Numbered from the stretch's first letter, positions 15,904 through 23,825 are shown. The stretch is 64,000 nucleotides of DNA from Ferirhizobium litorale (GCA_030028905.1 JALDYZ010000016.1:29793-93792), one strand, 5' to 3'. The notes: generated from the sequence alone by a model not told the origin. Translations and numbers: made by a program.

Positions 15904-17036
15904 ATGGTGAAGCACGTACTGTTCTCCGGTCAGTCGAACAACACCGGGGCGGGACCGGGAGGTCCGTGGGGGTTCTCGTCCAAGGTCATGGTTTGGAACA
16001 ATCAGTCAAACATAGAGACGCTTCAAAACCTCGGATCCTCATGGATTGCCCCCAAGTTGGGCAGTTGGCCCTTTCTGATAATCGGGGGAAAGGACATCAA
16101 CAACCAAGGACCGCACTTCGCCAATTACCTGTCGGGCTTGATCGATGAAGACGTCCGTCTCGTTACGAGTGGGTCATCCGGACAGCCGATCGCCAAATGG
16201 CATGACGGTGTGAATCCCGGCCCAATGTATAAGCGGCTCAGGGCGCTACGTGACCGGACGGGTGTGGGGTCGTTCGACGTCTTTCTCTGGAATCAGGGGT
16301 CCGCCGACAACCTGATATCAGGCGAATATCGCGCAAAGTGGGATGCCCTAATCGACCTGATGACCAGCGATGGTCTGATCTCGGCCGCAACAGCCATTGT
16401 GGTCAACGAAACCGGCCCGAACACGCCCGGGATTAATGCGGTTCTGGCTCAGATTGCGGTCGACGACCCTCGCGCTGGATACGCCAGGCTTGGGCATCTT
16501 TCGACAACAGACGGCGTCCACTGGACCGGGAAATCGCTTCAGCTTGCCGGGTGGGAAGCCGTTGTCGCATTGAGCAAAACGACAACCCAATTTCAAGGGA
16601 TCATTCCAATGCCTGAAGACCTTCCTTTTGTTTATGCGACTGGCAACAAAGCCGAAATCTTCTACCCGGCTGGCGTCTACCACAAGGTATCGGTTGCTCA
16701 CAGATTTGGGGCAGAAAACCTGATAGCGGATGGTCGTTTCGTTTCGGACCGGGCTGGTTTGTGGGAATTCCATGCGGCCGGTTTCAGCGGTGGCAATAAG
16801 AGCCGCCTCGGGCTGATCGATGACGGCGGGAATCTTCTGGAAAGCTTGGTGTACACCGGTAATACCGACCCCCCGGGAACTCCCCGGTCATATCTGGGTT
16901 TGCTGTGGTTAACCTTCCCGCAAACGAAAAAGTATGGCTGGGACTCGCGCAGGGGACCGGAGCGTCGCGGTCGATCAAGTCGCAGCATTCATCCGTCTAT
17001 AGCAAGCTATTTGCCAGGTATCTCGGGCCAGCGTGA
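15904..17036 (+). pseudogene. SGNH-hydrolase tail protein, frameshifted near the C-terminus
   Basis: Encodes an SGNH/SASA-type esterase: block I FSGQSNNTG at residues 7-15, GSSGQPIAKW, block III WNQGSADN and block V DGVHWTGKS supply the Ser, Gly, Asn and Asp/His residues. Such phage enzymes deacetylate capsule or LPS. At a C6 tract (16869-16874) the zero frame runs on into the terminator and loses the domain. With a -1 shift it reads NSPVISGFAVVNLPANEKVW and LGLAQGTGASRSIKSQHSSV, ending LFARYLGPA at 17036, a normal jelly-roll end. This would give 377 residues. Indel, sequencing error, phase variation or programmed slippage (C CCC CCG) are all possible. Confidence 0.7.
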
Positions 17037-17047
17037 ATGCGAGGGGG

Positions 17048-17081
17048 CAACAGCCCATCGGGAAAATGGGCTGCTGTTTTT
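17048..17081 (+). terminator. Intrinsic terminator after the SGNH gene
   Basis: An 11-bp stem with one mismatch (17048-17058 with 17066-17076) is followed by TTTTT. It starts 12 bases after the -1 frame stop at 17036, which supports that stop as the genuine gene end. Confidence 0.82.
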
Positions 17082-17090
17082 ACGGATTCT

Positions 17091-17882
17091 CTATCTCCCC
17101 AAAACCCGCTGAAGCAGCGTTTTGCGTCTTTTCTCCTTCGGACGGACCGAAGGCGGCTGCGTTACTGTTGCGGGCTTAGCAACCTTCGTGGCTTTCGGCG
17201 CCGGCGGATTGACAAGATCTCTGGCGTCTCGAAGCCGATGCAACAAGTCGTCGACTTTTGCACTGTGGCGCCAGCCAATCGGTTCGCGACTGTATACGTA
17301 CATCGGCCGCAACGGTTCGCTCGTAGGCATGTCGTTAATCGAGAAGCCGATGAATGTTGAATGCGTCATCCCGGCGCTCGCCAGAACTCCATCGAAATAT
17401 TCCTTGATGGCCGCATAGTCGTTCTCCGCAAACGGCGGTTTAGCTTCGCCGTACTTGTCAGCTATACAAGCCGGCTGGAAAAAGAACTGCATCCGGGTCT
17501 TTGATGCGAGCATCCTGAGGAATTCATTTGCATGGTCAAGCGATGAGTTGGCTGCAATTTGATGATGTACCGACAGCAGTAGGGATACATCGACAGGTTC
17601 CATGCCCTTGAGGTCATCCATCGAAACGATCTTATTCTGAAAGACTGTCCCTCGACCAAACGTCTCTTTCAGACGATTGGCCGTTTCGAGAAATACTGGG
17701 TTGGCTTCGAAACCCTTGCACTTGGCACCAAGCTCGGTCAGAGCGCATGCAATGAATCCCTCATTGCAACCGATGTCGATAGCCGACTTAGCCTCGGCTG
17801 ATAGGAAGTTACCTATCATCGCAACGTTGAGCCGGACACCTTCCCATCTGGGGCCTTGCTGGTACTGAGTTTGCCGTGCCAT
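17091..17882 (-). CDS. SAM-dependent methyltransferase (cargo gene)
   Basis: A 263-residue class I methyltransferase. Motif I is AIDIGCNEGFIACALTELGA near residues 35-54, with an acidic residue in CKGFEANP as ribose contact and PVDVSLLLSVHHQI as motif IV. The C-terminal 60 residues are basic and Pro-rich (PKATKVAKPATVTQPPSVRP), ending KRRKTLLQRVLGR. This could modify a surface glycan or a metabolite; the substrate is unknown. It points against the virion operon, behind the SGNH terminator. A TTG seven codons upstream is an alternative start. Confidence 0.7.
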   Translation of the reverse strand: MARQTQYQQGPRWEGVRLNVAMIGNFLSAEAKSAIDIGCNEGFIACALTELGAKCKGFEANPVFLETANRLKETFGRGTVFQNKIVSMDDLKGMEPVDVSLLLSVHHQIAANSSLDHANEFLRMLASKTRMQFFFQPACIADKYGEAKPPFAENDYAAIKEYFDGVLASAGMTHSTFIGFSINDMPTSEPLRPMYVYSREPIGWRHSAKVDDLLHRLRDARDLVNPPAPKATKVAKPATVTQPPSVRPKEKRRKTLLQRVLGR

Positions 17883-17925
17883 AGCTTCGAGGATACCTTT
17901 CAAAGTTCAAGAGAGTCGAAGACGC

Positions 17926-18564
17926 ATGCGCATCTCCATTGTAAAGCAGTCTCTGCGGGAAATTTCAGGCTCTGTAAAGCTCGGTCTGACGCGTTTTGTT
18001 AAGTATGGGCAGGGCGCACCGAAGCCAATGGAGCGCATTGTAGTCCCTGTGATCGACTGCAATCAGGCCCTCATAAACTCCATTTCGCGAAACGAGACTG
18101 GAAAGATCATGGGAGGTGAGTGGGACGCCGAACTCGTGGATGTCGACAGCATCACGAAGATTGAAATCTGCCGGAGACATTGGGTGGACGGTTTGTCCTG
18201 GAAAGATGCCGGTGCTTACGACAACATGATGGACATCATCGCAAAGCGAGGTGGGAAACAGGCGGACGGTTGTAGGACCCTCGACGATGTGATTGCCCGA
18301 TACGATCGGCTCGATAAGATTTTTGAAACCGTCCAGAGCGAAAGACGGCTGCGCTCTGTTAAAGAAATTGACCCGAAGGCAATCGGAGAGGCGGGCGGCA
18401 TTTACATCCACATTGATCGCAGCGGACGTCCAGTTTTTGGGCTGGGTGGGGCTCACAGACTTGCGATTGCCCGAATTTTGAAGCTGGACAGCTTTCCCGC
18501 TCAGATAGGCGTGGTCCACCCAGGTGGTGTGAGAAAGTGGCGCACGCGCTACTCAGCTGGTTAG
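17926..18564 (+). CDS. ParB-like nuclease-domain protein (cargo gene)
   Basis: A 212-residue protein whose C-terminal part (residues about 155-205) reads GGIYIHIDRSGRPVFGLGGA then HRLAIARILKLD and VGVVHP-like IGVVHPGGVRKW. This is the ParB/Srx-like GxHR pattern found in a group of proteins often encoded beside methyltransferases and glycan genes. The N-terminus is basic and helical. It is divergent from the methyltransferase with 43 bases between them. Role unknown; a nucleotide-hydrolysing activity is possible for this fold. Confidence 0.55.
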   Translation: MRISIVKQSLREISGSVKLGLTRFVKYGQGAPKPMERIVVPVIDCNQALINSISRNETGKIMGGEWDAELVDVDSITKIEICRRHWVDGLSWKDAGAYDNMMDIIAKRGGKQADGCRTLDDVIARYDRLDKIFETVQSERRLRSVKEIDPKAIGEAGGIYIHIDRSGRPVFGLGGAHRLAIARILKLDSFPAQIGVVHPGGVRKWRTRYSAG

Positions 18565-18599
18565 TTTCGCACCTTCGAACCCCGAACCACATATTCAGA

Positions 18600-18622
18600 C
18601 CCCGCCTCGAGGCGGGGTTTTT
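18600..18622 (+). terminator. Intrinsic terminator after the ParB-like gene
   Basis: A perfect GC-rich palindrome CCCCGCCTCGAGGCGGGG (18600-18617) followed by TTTTTCTTT. It separates the cargo pair from the lysis cassette. Confidence 0.88.
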
Positions 18623-18646
18623 CTTTACCCAACAAACAGGTGAAAC

Positions 18647-19342
18647 ATGAAAACCATTCTGGATATCCAGAGGCGGCTGGCGGAGCTTGGCTTCTCGCCG
18701 GGTCCGCTCGACGGCGTCATGGGCGCAAAAACCGAAGCTGCGATCATCGCCTTCAAGCGTTCGGTCGGACTTGAACCGCGCGCCTATCTCGGCCCGATCA
18801 CGCTCGAAAAGTTGTTCGGCAGGCAAGCAGGGCAGGGGGCGTCCGGCACGGGCGAGCCGCGCTGGTTGACGCTGGCCCGGCGTTATTCCGGCCTGAAGGA
18901 AATCAAGGGCAAGAACCATGCACCCGAGATCCTCGACATGTGGCGCGTGCTCGGCCTGCCCTACCGGGATGACGAAACCGCCTGGTGCGCGGCCTTTGTC
19001 GGCTTCTGCCTCGAAAACGCCGGCATCACCTCGACTCGTTCGGCCTCGGCGCGTTCCTATGAAAAGTGGGGCGTGCGGATCTCCGAGCCGAAGGTCGGCG
19101 CGGTCGTCACCTTCTGGCGCGGAAACCCGAACGGATGGAGCGGCCATGTCGGTTTCATCGTCGGCCGCGACCAGGCAGGCAACCTGATGGTGCTCGGCGG
19201 CAACCAGTCCGACCAGGTCAACATCCGTCCGTTCGATTGCGGCCGGGTGACCGGCTTCTTCTGGCCGAAGGGCGAGGCGCTGCCGGATGGCTCGATGCCT
19301 TCGCTTGCGAGCGACGGCAAGCTTTCCACCAACGAAGCATGA
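18647..19342 (+). CDS. Endolysin: peptidoglycan-binding plus CHAP/NlpC-like peptidase (TIGR02594 type)
   Basis: A 231-residue lysis enzyme. Residues 3-60 form a PG_binding_1 domain (DIQRRLAELGFSPGPLDGVM, then GAKTEAAIIAFK). The catalytic half has ETAWCAAFVGFCLENAGI with the nucleophile Cys and NGWSGHVGFIVGRD with the His, typical of the TIGR02594 CHAP-like family. No signal peptide is present, so export depends on a holin. It is the first gene of the lysis cassette, right after a terminator. Confidence 0.85.
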   Translation: MKTILDIQRRLAELGFSPGPLDGVMGAKTEAAIIAFKRSVGLEPRAYLGPITLEKLFGRQAGQGASGTGEPRWLTLARRYSGLKEIKGKNHAPEILDMWRVLGLPYRDDETAWCAAFVGFCLENAGITSTRSASARSYEKWGVRISEPKVGAVVTFWRGNPNGWSGHVGFIVGRDQAGNLMVLGGNQSDQVNIRPFDCGRVTGFFWPKGEALPDGSMPSLASDGKLSTNEA

Positions 19343-19352
19343 GGAGGCCGAC

Positions 19353-19616
19353 ATGGCCATGAAAACGGGCGAGCCGTCATGGAAGTGGCGGCGGCTGGTG
19401 ACGATCGCCGTCGTCGTGTGGTCCTTCTGGATGCTGGTCGGGCTCATCGATGCCATCGACAGTGAGCTTAACCAGATCATCGCCACGGGGCTGTTGATCC
19501 TCATCGGTGGGTCGGTGGGTGGCTACATGGGCTTTGCCACTGCGCAGGACGTTGCCGCCATCTGGCGCACCGGGCGGGCGCTGCCCTATCGCGACGAAGG
19601 GGAGCGTGAACCATGA
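19353..19616 (+). CDS. Putative holin-like two-span membrane protein
   Basis: An 87-residue protein with two hydrophobic stretches, VTIAVVVWSFWMLVGLIDAI and IIATGLLILIGGSVGGYMGF, and charged termini. Size, topology and place between endolysin and spanins fit a holin. The ATG at 19353 follows a perfect GAGGAGG site. The next gene starts four bases before its end (ATGA). Confidence 0.6.
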   Translation: MAMKTGEPSWKWRRLVTIAVVVWSFWMLVGLIDAIDSELNQIIATGLLILIGGSVGGYMGFATAQDVAAIWRTGRALPYRDEGEREP

Positions 19617-20035
19617 CCATCCTTGCCGCCATCATCCGCCAGCTCGGGCTTGCCGGCTGCATCACGCTCGGGCTGCTCGCCTTCTATGAGGGCATTCCGG
19701 GCGCTGCGGCCATTCCCTGGCTTTCCGGCATTCCCGTGATCGGCGAGCTGACGACTGGCCGGGTTCACTCGTATGCGACCGGCCAGGTGCGACTGGCGAC
19801 GGCCGAGCTGGTGTCTATTGCCGAGCGCGACGCGCTGGTCGCGCAGCTCGCGCTCGAGCGTAAGCGGGCCATGGCCGCCGCTCAATCCTTCGATGAACTG
19901 ACGAACCGCCTGGAGGCGCAGAATGCCGCGAATGATACCCTGTCGAAAAAGCTCGAGGATGCGATTGCCGCCGATCGCGGCGACGATGGCTGCACTTGGA
20001 GCGCTGGTGATCTTGAGTGGCTGCAGCAACACTGA
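19613..20035 (+). CDS. i-spanin (Rz-like)
   Basis: A 140-residue inner-membrane spanin. Residues 5-40 are hydrophobic (LGLAGCITLGLLAFYEGIPG) and serve as membrane anchor. Residues 60-120 are an Ala/Glu/Leu-rich helix suited to a periplasmic coiled coil. The outer-membrane partner gene begins inside this gene in another frame, the classic Rz/Rz1 arrangement. Together they would fuse inner and outer membranes in the last step of lysis. Confidence 0.75.
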   Translation: MTILAAIIRQLGLAGCITLGLLAFYEGIPGAAAIPWLSGIPVIGELTTGRVHSYATGQVRLATAELVSIAERDALVAQLALERKRAMAAAQSFDELTNRLEAQNAANDTLSKKLEDAIAADRGDDGCTWSAGDLEWLQQH

Positions 20036-20267
20036 GGCGCAGCGCATGCACGCCGCGGCCGAGACTGCAGGCGAGGCGAGGGCGGCTTATGCCCTGCCAC
20101 CCTGGCCGGCGGAATGCGCGCGGCCGATGGAGCGGGTCACTCCGAAGGCGGGGGAGAAAGCCCGCTGGACGCAAAAGCGCTGGGAGATCGTGGCCGATGC
20201 CACCGACCAGCGCATCGGAGACTGCGCCACCTTCTACGGGGATCTGCGATCCCGCCTTGCCAACTGA
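19959..20267 (+). CDS. o-spanin (Rz1-like lipoprotein), nested start within the i-spanin gene
   Basis: A 102-residue lipoprotein beginning MRLPPIAATMAALGALVILS and then GCSNTEAQ, so the lipobox is LSGC with Cys at about residue 21. The mature part contains LPPWPAECARPMERV and TPKAGEKARWTQKRWE. It starts within the last 77 bases of the i-spanin gene in a shifted frame. Longer than lambda Rz1. An ATG at 19923 is in frame but would add a basic stretch before the signal peptide. Confidence 0.75.
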   Translation: MRLPPIAATMAALGALVILSGCSNTEAQRMHAAAETAGEARAAYALPPWPAECARPMERVTPKAGEKARWTQKRWEIVADATDQRIGDCATFYGDLRSRLAN

Positions 20268-20288
20268 CCGCCAGACCGGGGAACGCAC

Positions 20289-20609
20289 ATGCCGGAAAAA
20301 TATCAATCGCTCGTCGAAATGCTCATCGCATGGTTCGGAGGAGGACTGACGACACTGTTCGCTGCGGCCACTGGTCGCTTGATGTGGCACACGATCGAGG
20401 TTCGCAAGGCGCACCGAAAATTCTTCGGGAAAGAACTATGCTGGGAGTTGCCGCTCGCTGTTGGTATGGCGATCATCGGCGAGGGCGTGGCGATCTGGCT
20501 TGAGGCGGGGCCACTGCTCCGGCCTGGCATCATCGGAGGGTTGGCCTATCTAGGACCACGCGGGATGGAAGTGCTGTTCTTCCGTTGGTTTGCCGCGAAA
20601 GTAAAGTGA
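20289..20609 (+). CDS. Phage holin, LydA-type
   Basis: A 106-residue protein resembling holins of the LydA (superfamily III) kind: SLVEMLIAWFGGGLTTLFAA at the N-terminus, the IEVRKAHRKFFGKELCWELP linker, then two hydrophobic stretches around AVGMAIIGEGVAIWL and GIIGGLAYLGPRGMEVLFFR. It would form the membrane lesion that releases endolysin. It is the last plus-strand gene of the prophage. With the two-span protein at 19353, two holin candidates exist. Confidence 0.7.
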   Translation: MPEKYQSLVEMLIAWFGGGLTTLFAAATGRLMWHTIEVRKAHRKFFGKELCWELPLAVGMAIIGEGVAIWLEAGPLLRPGIIGGLAYLGPRGMEVLFFRWFAAKVK

Positions 20610-20631
20610 GATCCGGGGTGGTGGGGTTGTC

Positions 20632-20937
20632 CTACCATCCCTTTTTCTTTTTTGGCCTCGGCTGCGGCCGTGTGTGAAAGCCTTCCGGCATCACTTCCAT
20701 GCCAGCTTCTTCGCAGGCGGCGATGAATGCTGATCGGGCTTCTTCCGGCTCCAATCCCTCGGCCAGCACATCCAGGCAAGCTTGCCTTGCCATTTTGTGC
20801 GCCGGCCCCGCTTCACCACTCCAGCGGTCCAGCAGATAGCGCGCAGCGTCCTCGGTGTTGGTCACCGTGAATGTAAGCCCTGGTCCGACGCGGAACGTGA
20901 CCGGCTTGCTCCAGTGCTTCGGGTCGATCGTGCTCAT
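20632..20937 (-). CDS. DUF982 family protein
   Basis: A 101-residue protein of DUF982, a small family abundant in rhizobia. The pattern is WSKPVTFRVGPGLTFTVTNT, then EDAARYLLDRWSG, MARQACLDVLAEG and ARSAFIAACEEAGMEV, followed by a basic tail. Function is unknown. Its ATG overlaps the stop of the upstream minus-strand gene (ATGA), so the two form a pair at the prophage right end, transcribed against the virion genes. Confidence 0.8.
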   Translation of the reverse strand: MSTIDPKHWSKPVTFRVGPGLTFTVTNTEDAARYLLDRWSGEAGPAHKMARQACLDVLAEGLEPEEARSAFIAACEEAGMEVMPEGFHTRPQPRPKKKKGW

Positions 20938-21158
20938 AAATCGTATTGCACCCTGCAGCGGTTATAGACCCGTTCCTCGGTCTTTTTACACCCGTTTCGC
21001 CGGGCAAGCTCCAGGCGAAGGGCTACCATATTCCAATCCCCGATCTTGTCGAATAGCGCTGTGCCGTCATACTGGCGCGCCAGCCCGCATTCCCCGCACT
21101 TGAGGCGGACCTTCTTGCCGACAAACTCTGACAGGTAGTAAGCGCCGCTACGGGGCAT
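20934..21158 (-). CDS. Small hypothetical protein with Cys motif
   Basis: A 74-residue protein, MPRSGAYYLSEFVGKKVRLK followed by CGECGLARQYDG and a C-terminal RVYNRCRVQYDL. A CxxC motif and a later Cys pair could bind zinc. Short proteins of this shape occur repeatedly in rhizobial genomes and prophages, beside DUF982 in this case. Role unknown; DNA or RNA binding is possible. Confidence 0.65.
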   Translation of the reverse strand: MPRSGAYYLSEFVGKKVRLKCGECGLARQYDGTALFDKIGDWNMVALRLELARRNGCKKTEERVYNRCRVQYDL

Positions 21159-21369
21159 ATTCGGTCACGCAATCTCTTGATCGATTGTTCCTCTAATGTT
21201 CTCGTTTTAGAAATTGGTCAAGTGCCGGCGCTTGATCGTCGATCGTGTGCCATTCATGCGCCAACGAATTCCCGCTAACCTCCGGCAAGCACGGTAAATG
21301 CTGGTAAATCTGGTAAGGCTCGGACGCACGTCGGGCGCGGCGAAGATTGATCTAACTATTGGGAAATAT

Positions 21370-21415
21370 TGGTGATCCCGGCGCGATTCGAACGCGCGAC
21401 CCCCAGATTAGGAAT
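21370..21415 (-). other. 3' part of a tRNA gene, probable attachment site
   Basis: Read on the minus strand this ends CGCGCGTTCGAATCGCGCC then GGGATCACCA: a complete T-arm with TTCGAAT loop, the 3' acceptor strand and CCA. Upstream is the 3' half of an anticodon arm with TTCCTAA as loop, suggesting anticodon CCU (Arg). The 5' half (D-arm and a 5' acceptor GATCCCG) is absent to the right. Site-specific integrases target exactly this tRNA segment. Because the missing 5' half lies to the right, the matching element should extend rightward to an intact tRNA gene. Confidence 0.7.
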
Positions 21416-21428
21416 GTGGGGGTCGTGC
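21394..21428. repeat. Inverted repeat capping the tRNA fragment
   Basis: GCGCGACCCCCA (21394-21405) pairs with TGGGGGTCGTGC (21417-21428), 11 of 12 bases, around an 11-base loop. The left arm belongs to the tRNA T-stem/variable region; the right arm lies outside it. It may be an integrase core or arm site. Confidence 0.65.
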
Positions 21429-21543
21429 GAAGGTGGAACGCAGAGTAATCTTGGATTGATATCATCGTGCCGAGAGGTGTGATGTAAATGCGAACCGAAC
21501 GACAACCGACAAGCATGTTCGATAGCGATTTTGCAATCGCGCT

Positions 21544-23070
21544 CTATCCCCCGTCTCCAAGGGCCTCCTCGGTCTCGGCTTTCTGTGCTTCATCTCGATC
21601 TTCAATCAAACGTTTGCAGAGCAGATCGACTATGTATTGAGCTTGTTTCTCATGTTCTTCATTGGGATCAAATGGGATACCGCCGTATTTCGAATCGTCG
21701 GTGAAAAATCCGGGGACTACAGTTTTAAACCTAATCGGTATTACCTCATTCTTGCCAAATCTCTCCTTGAACGCATCGCTCTCAAACTTAGTCCAAATTC
21801 TCGTTGGATATGCAGGAGATTGCAGAACGATTATATAACGTGCCTCACTTCTGTAAATCGGTGCTAGATAATCTTCGACATTCTGTGCAATTATTCTATG
21901 TTGTTCATTCTCGTCGTAAAAGTTGGAGACTTCGCGCTCGGTGAGCAACTGATGTATACGCTCGGCCAAGGTGCGATCGGCCCCAGCAAACGACAGCGCA
22001 AAGTCAAATTTGCCCTCAAAATAACTTGCTTTATATCCAACTTGTTGGGTGAAAACACGCCAAATCATGTTCTTTAAGTAGAATATTAGTTTTGGGTCTT
22101 CGACACTCAAAACCGAGGTTGATGGCTCAAAGTGGAAATATGGTGCCAGCAACTTGCTCTTCTCTGGATCCTCTAGGAGTGCTTTCAACCATCCTTTGTC
22201 GATTACCTGGCCAATCGAGCCTTTCATATCTGGGTGAGCTATCATTGCCTCAGATAGATCCAGGGACCAATCCTCGCCTTCCGATAACCAACGCAATATG
22301 TGTAGATAGGGGGCTCGGCCTTCGCGACGCAGCTTCGATCCCCGAGCGAAAGTGATGGCCGCTTCTTTAAATTGTCTGCCTAAATCACTAATGACGTCTT
22401 CAACTACAACATTTACAGAAGTTTGAATTACTCTATGTTCCTTCTGATCTTCTGTTACTTTGTCAAGTATGCACAGTTTATGACAAAGTAGTTGAACTAG
22501 TTGAAAACTACCTTGCGCCCTGTCGGTTACTTGATCCTTTCCGTCGATCGTGATGTTGAGTGCGGCTTCTCCCAATTCGATTACTTGTTGTACCAGCTCT
22601 TTTGGGTTGGCTTCGAGACGGAAGACATCAATTCGAAGCCCCAAGTCGTGGGCAAACCGAACCAATTGTGTTCCGGCCTTGTTAATTCCAATGAGTATGA
22701 GTTTCGACTTTTCGTCCTCGGTATCCGCAAGCACCTTCATAAAATCTGAAAGCTGCTCCTTGGTTTCTTCAGGCAACCTGTGAAAGTCGTCAACAATTAC
22801 AGTTCCAATATCGGCCATGTCAGGCAGTGAAGCTATCAGTTCGATATCTTTCGGCCTGCGCGCACTCAGGGATGTGACTTGGTCAGACTTTCCGAGATCA
22901 GCAAGGACCTTAGTAATCGTAGTTGTTTTGCCTATCCCCGAGGGCCCTTCGATAACCATGCATCGCCCCGGGGTGCGTACTGACACCATTATCTCATCGT
23001 ATTTGTCCGGATGCACAAACGTGAATGTGGGTATCCCTGAAAGGCGGAATACGTCTTCCAATAGCGGCAT
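21544..23070 (-). CDS. TIR-domain NTPase, probable antiphage defence protein
   Basis: A 508-residue two-part protein. Residues 1-130 form a P-loop NTPase with Walker A GPSGIGKTT (42-50) and Walker B VIVDDFHRLP (91-100). A helical middle follows. Residues about 355-490 are a TIR domain: FDFALSFAGADRTLAERIHQ, FYDENEQHRI, YIIVLQSPAYPTRIW and then TKFESDAF, where the Glu near 430 is in the position of the NADase catalytic residue. Bacterial TIR-NTPase proteins deplete NAD upon phage sensing. Many codons are AT-ending, unlike the neighbours. No companion gene directly adjoins it. Confidence 0.82.
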   Translation of the reverse strand: MPLLEDVFRLSGIPTFTFVHPDKYDEIMVSVRTPGRCMVIEGPSGIGKTTTITKVLADLGKSDQVTSLSARRPKDIELIASLPDMADIGTVIVDDFHRLPEETKEQLSDFMKVLADTEDEKSKLILIGINKAGTQLVRFAHDLGLRIDVFRLEANPKELVQQVIELGEAALNITIDGKDQVTDRAQGSFQLVQLLCHKLCILDKVTEDQKEHRVIQTSVNVVVEDVISDLGRQFKEAAITFARGSKLRREGRAPYLHILRWLSEGEDWSLDLSEAMIAHPDMKGSIGQVIDKGWLKALLEDPEKSKLLAPYFHFEPSTSVLSVEDPKLIFYLKNMIWRVFTQQVGYKASYFEGKFDFALSFAGADRTLAERIHQLLTEREVSNFYDENEQHRIIAQNVEDYLAPIYRSEARYIIVLQSPAYPTRIWTKFESDAFKERFGKNEVIPIRFKTVVPGFFTDDSKYGGIPFDPNEEHEKQAQYIVDLLCKRLIEDRDEAQKAETEEALGDGG

Positions 23071-23536
23071 GAAGGGGTCCTATTCTAATTGGTTCGGATG
23101 GACGTTACCAAGATTCGTGCAGTCTAGATACCTTTAGCCAGCTTCTCGGTCCTCTACCTTGGGCATTCCGCGCCGTTGAAAAAAGCCGCAACGCTCGTTG
23201 ACGTCACAGTTGGGGGGAGTCTTCAGGACTCCAATAAAATCAATGGGCCGAAACTTCAGGTTTGGGGGCGTAACATATTGACTTAGTTCAATGGTGGCAC
23301 ACCTGCCGGGGTTCGAATGCCTGGCAAGAGGTCAAGCTTAGTACGATGTGCGTCAAATAGGGCGTGTCGTCCGGTTTGCGCCCTTATTCCGGTCGTTGAA
23401 TCCAGTTCCACGATGTCACAAAAGCAGCCCTTCAGCTCAAGCCACCTTGTTGTCGATGATGGGCGAGGAGCGGTCGCGACCAACGCGCCTACCCATTAAC
23501 ATGGCTCTCTGGGCGAGAGGGTTGGTCGCAGACGGA

Positions 23537-23825
23537 TTACGATTCCTTCGGTTTCCTATCCGGTGAGCCGCCATACTGAGCATAGGCGTCCAGCATCATT
23601 TGCGTATACTCACTCGTGCTAGAGGCTATCTCGCCTAGGCCCGGCAGGCGAAAGGTATCGTGGACCAATTCGAGACAAGTTCAACCTCGAGACCTAGTAG
23701 CTCTGCTACAGCCAAAGCCTGAACGGGGTCCTGCCCTCCGGCCACAAATCTTCCTCAAGAGCAATCCAGACGCCATTCTCGTCATCGACACTGATCTCAG
23801 CCTGAAGTTTGCAATGGGGTCGTAA
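23537..23825 (-). pseudogene. Frameshifted remnant of a small gene
   Basis: Three minus-strand frames join into one plausible sequence: LQAEISVDDENGVWIALEED, then GQDPVQALAVAELLGLEVEL, then VHDTFRLPGLGEIASSTSEY and a tail ending DRKPKES and TAA at 23537. Two indels separate them. The start DDENGVWIALEEDL is reminiscent of HicB/DUF1902-type antitoxin strands, but that is a weak guess. Not translated as one protein. Confidence 0.4.

Larger units (their letters stand above)
1..21160. mobile_element. Prophage, late (structural and lysis) half
   Basis: Continuous run of phage virion and lysis genes on the plus strand: capsid, head-tail joining, Mu-type contractile tail, fibres, endolysin, holins and spanins. 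The head is lambda-E type while the tail follows the Mu/FluMu order, so the phage is a mosaic. Integrase, repressor, terminase and portal are not in the window and should lie to the left. The right edge is inferred from the last phage-type genes, two small minus-strand ORFs ending near 21,158. Two cargo blocks (6.6-9.0 kb and 17.1-18.6 kb) interrupt the virion operon. Whether it is inducible cannot be judged; one esterase gene is frameshifted. Confidence 0.92.
21159..21543. other. Gene-free junction between prophage and island
   Basis: 385 bases without a supported gene. The notable content is the tRNA 3' fragment and hairpin at 21,370-21,428. The rest shows no promoter, repeat or coding signal I can support. 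Confidence 0.7.

Noticed and set aside
17037..17112. Extension of the SGNH frame to 17112
   Set aside because: The extension translates through an intrinsic terminator hairpin and arises only from the frameshift at the C6 tract.
23290..23330. tRNA-like GGTTCGAAT/CCA resemblance
   Set aside because: The stems around TTCGAAT do not pair and no acceptor or anticodon arm can be built, so this is probably chance.
23283..23483. 66-codon minus-strand frame
   Set aside because: Lies in decayed DNA, lacks a ribosome site and shows no recognisable family.
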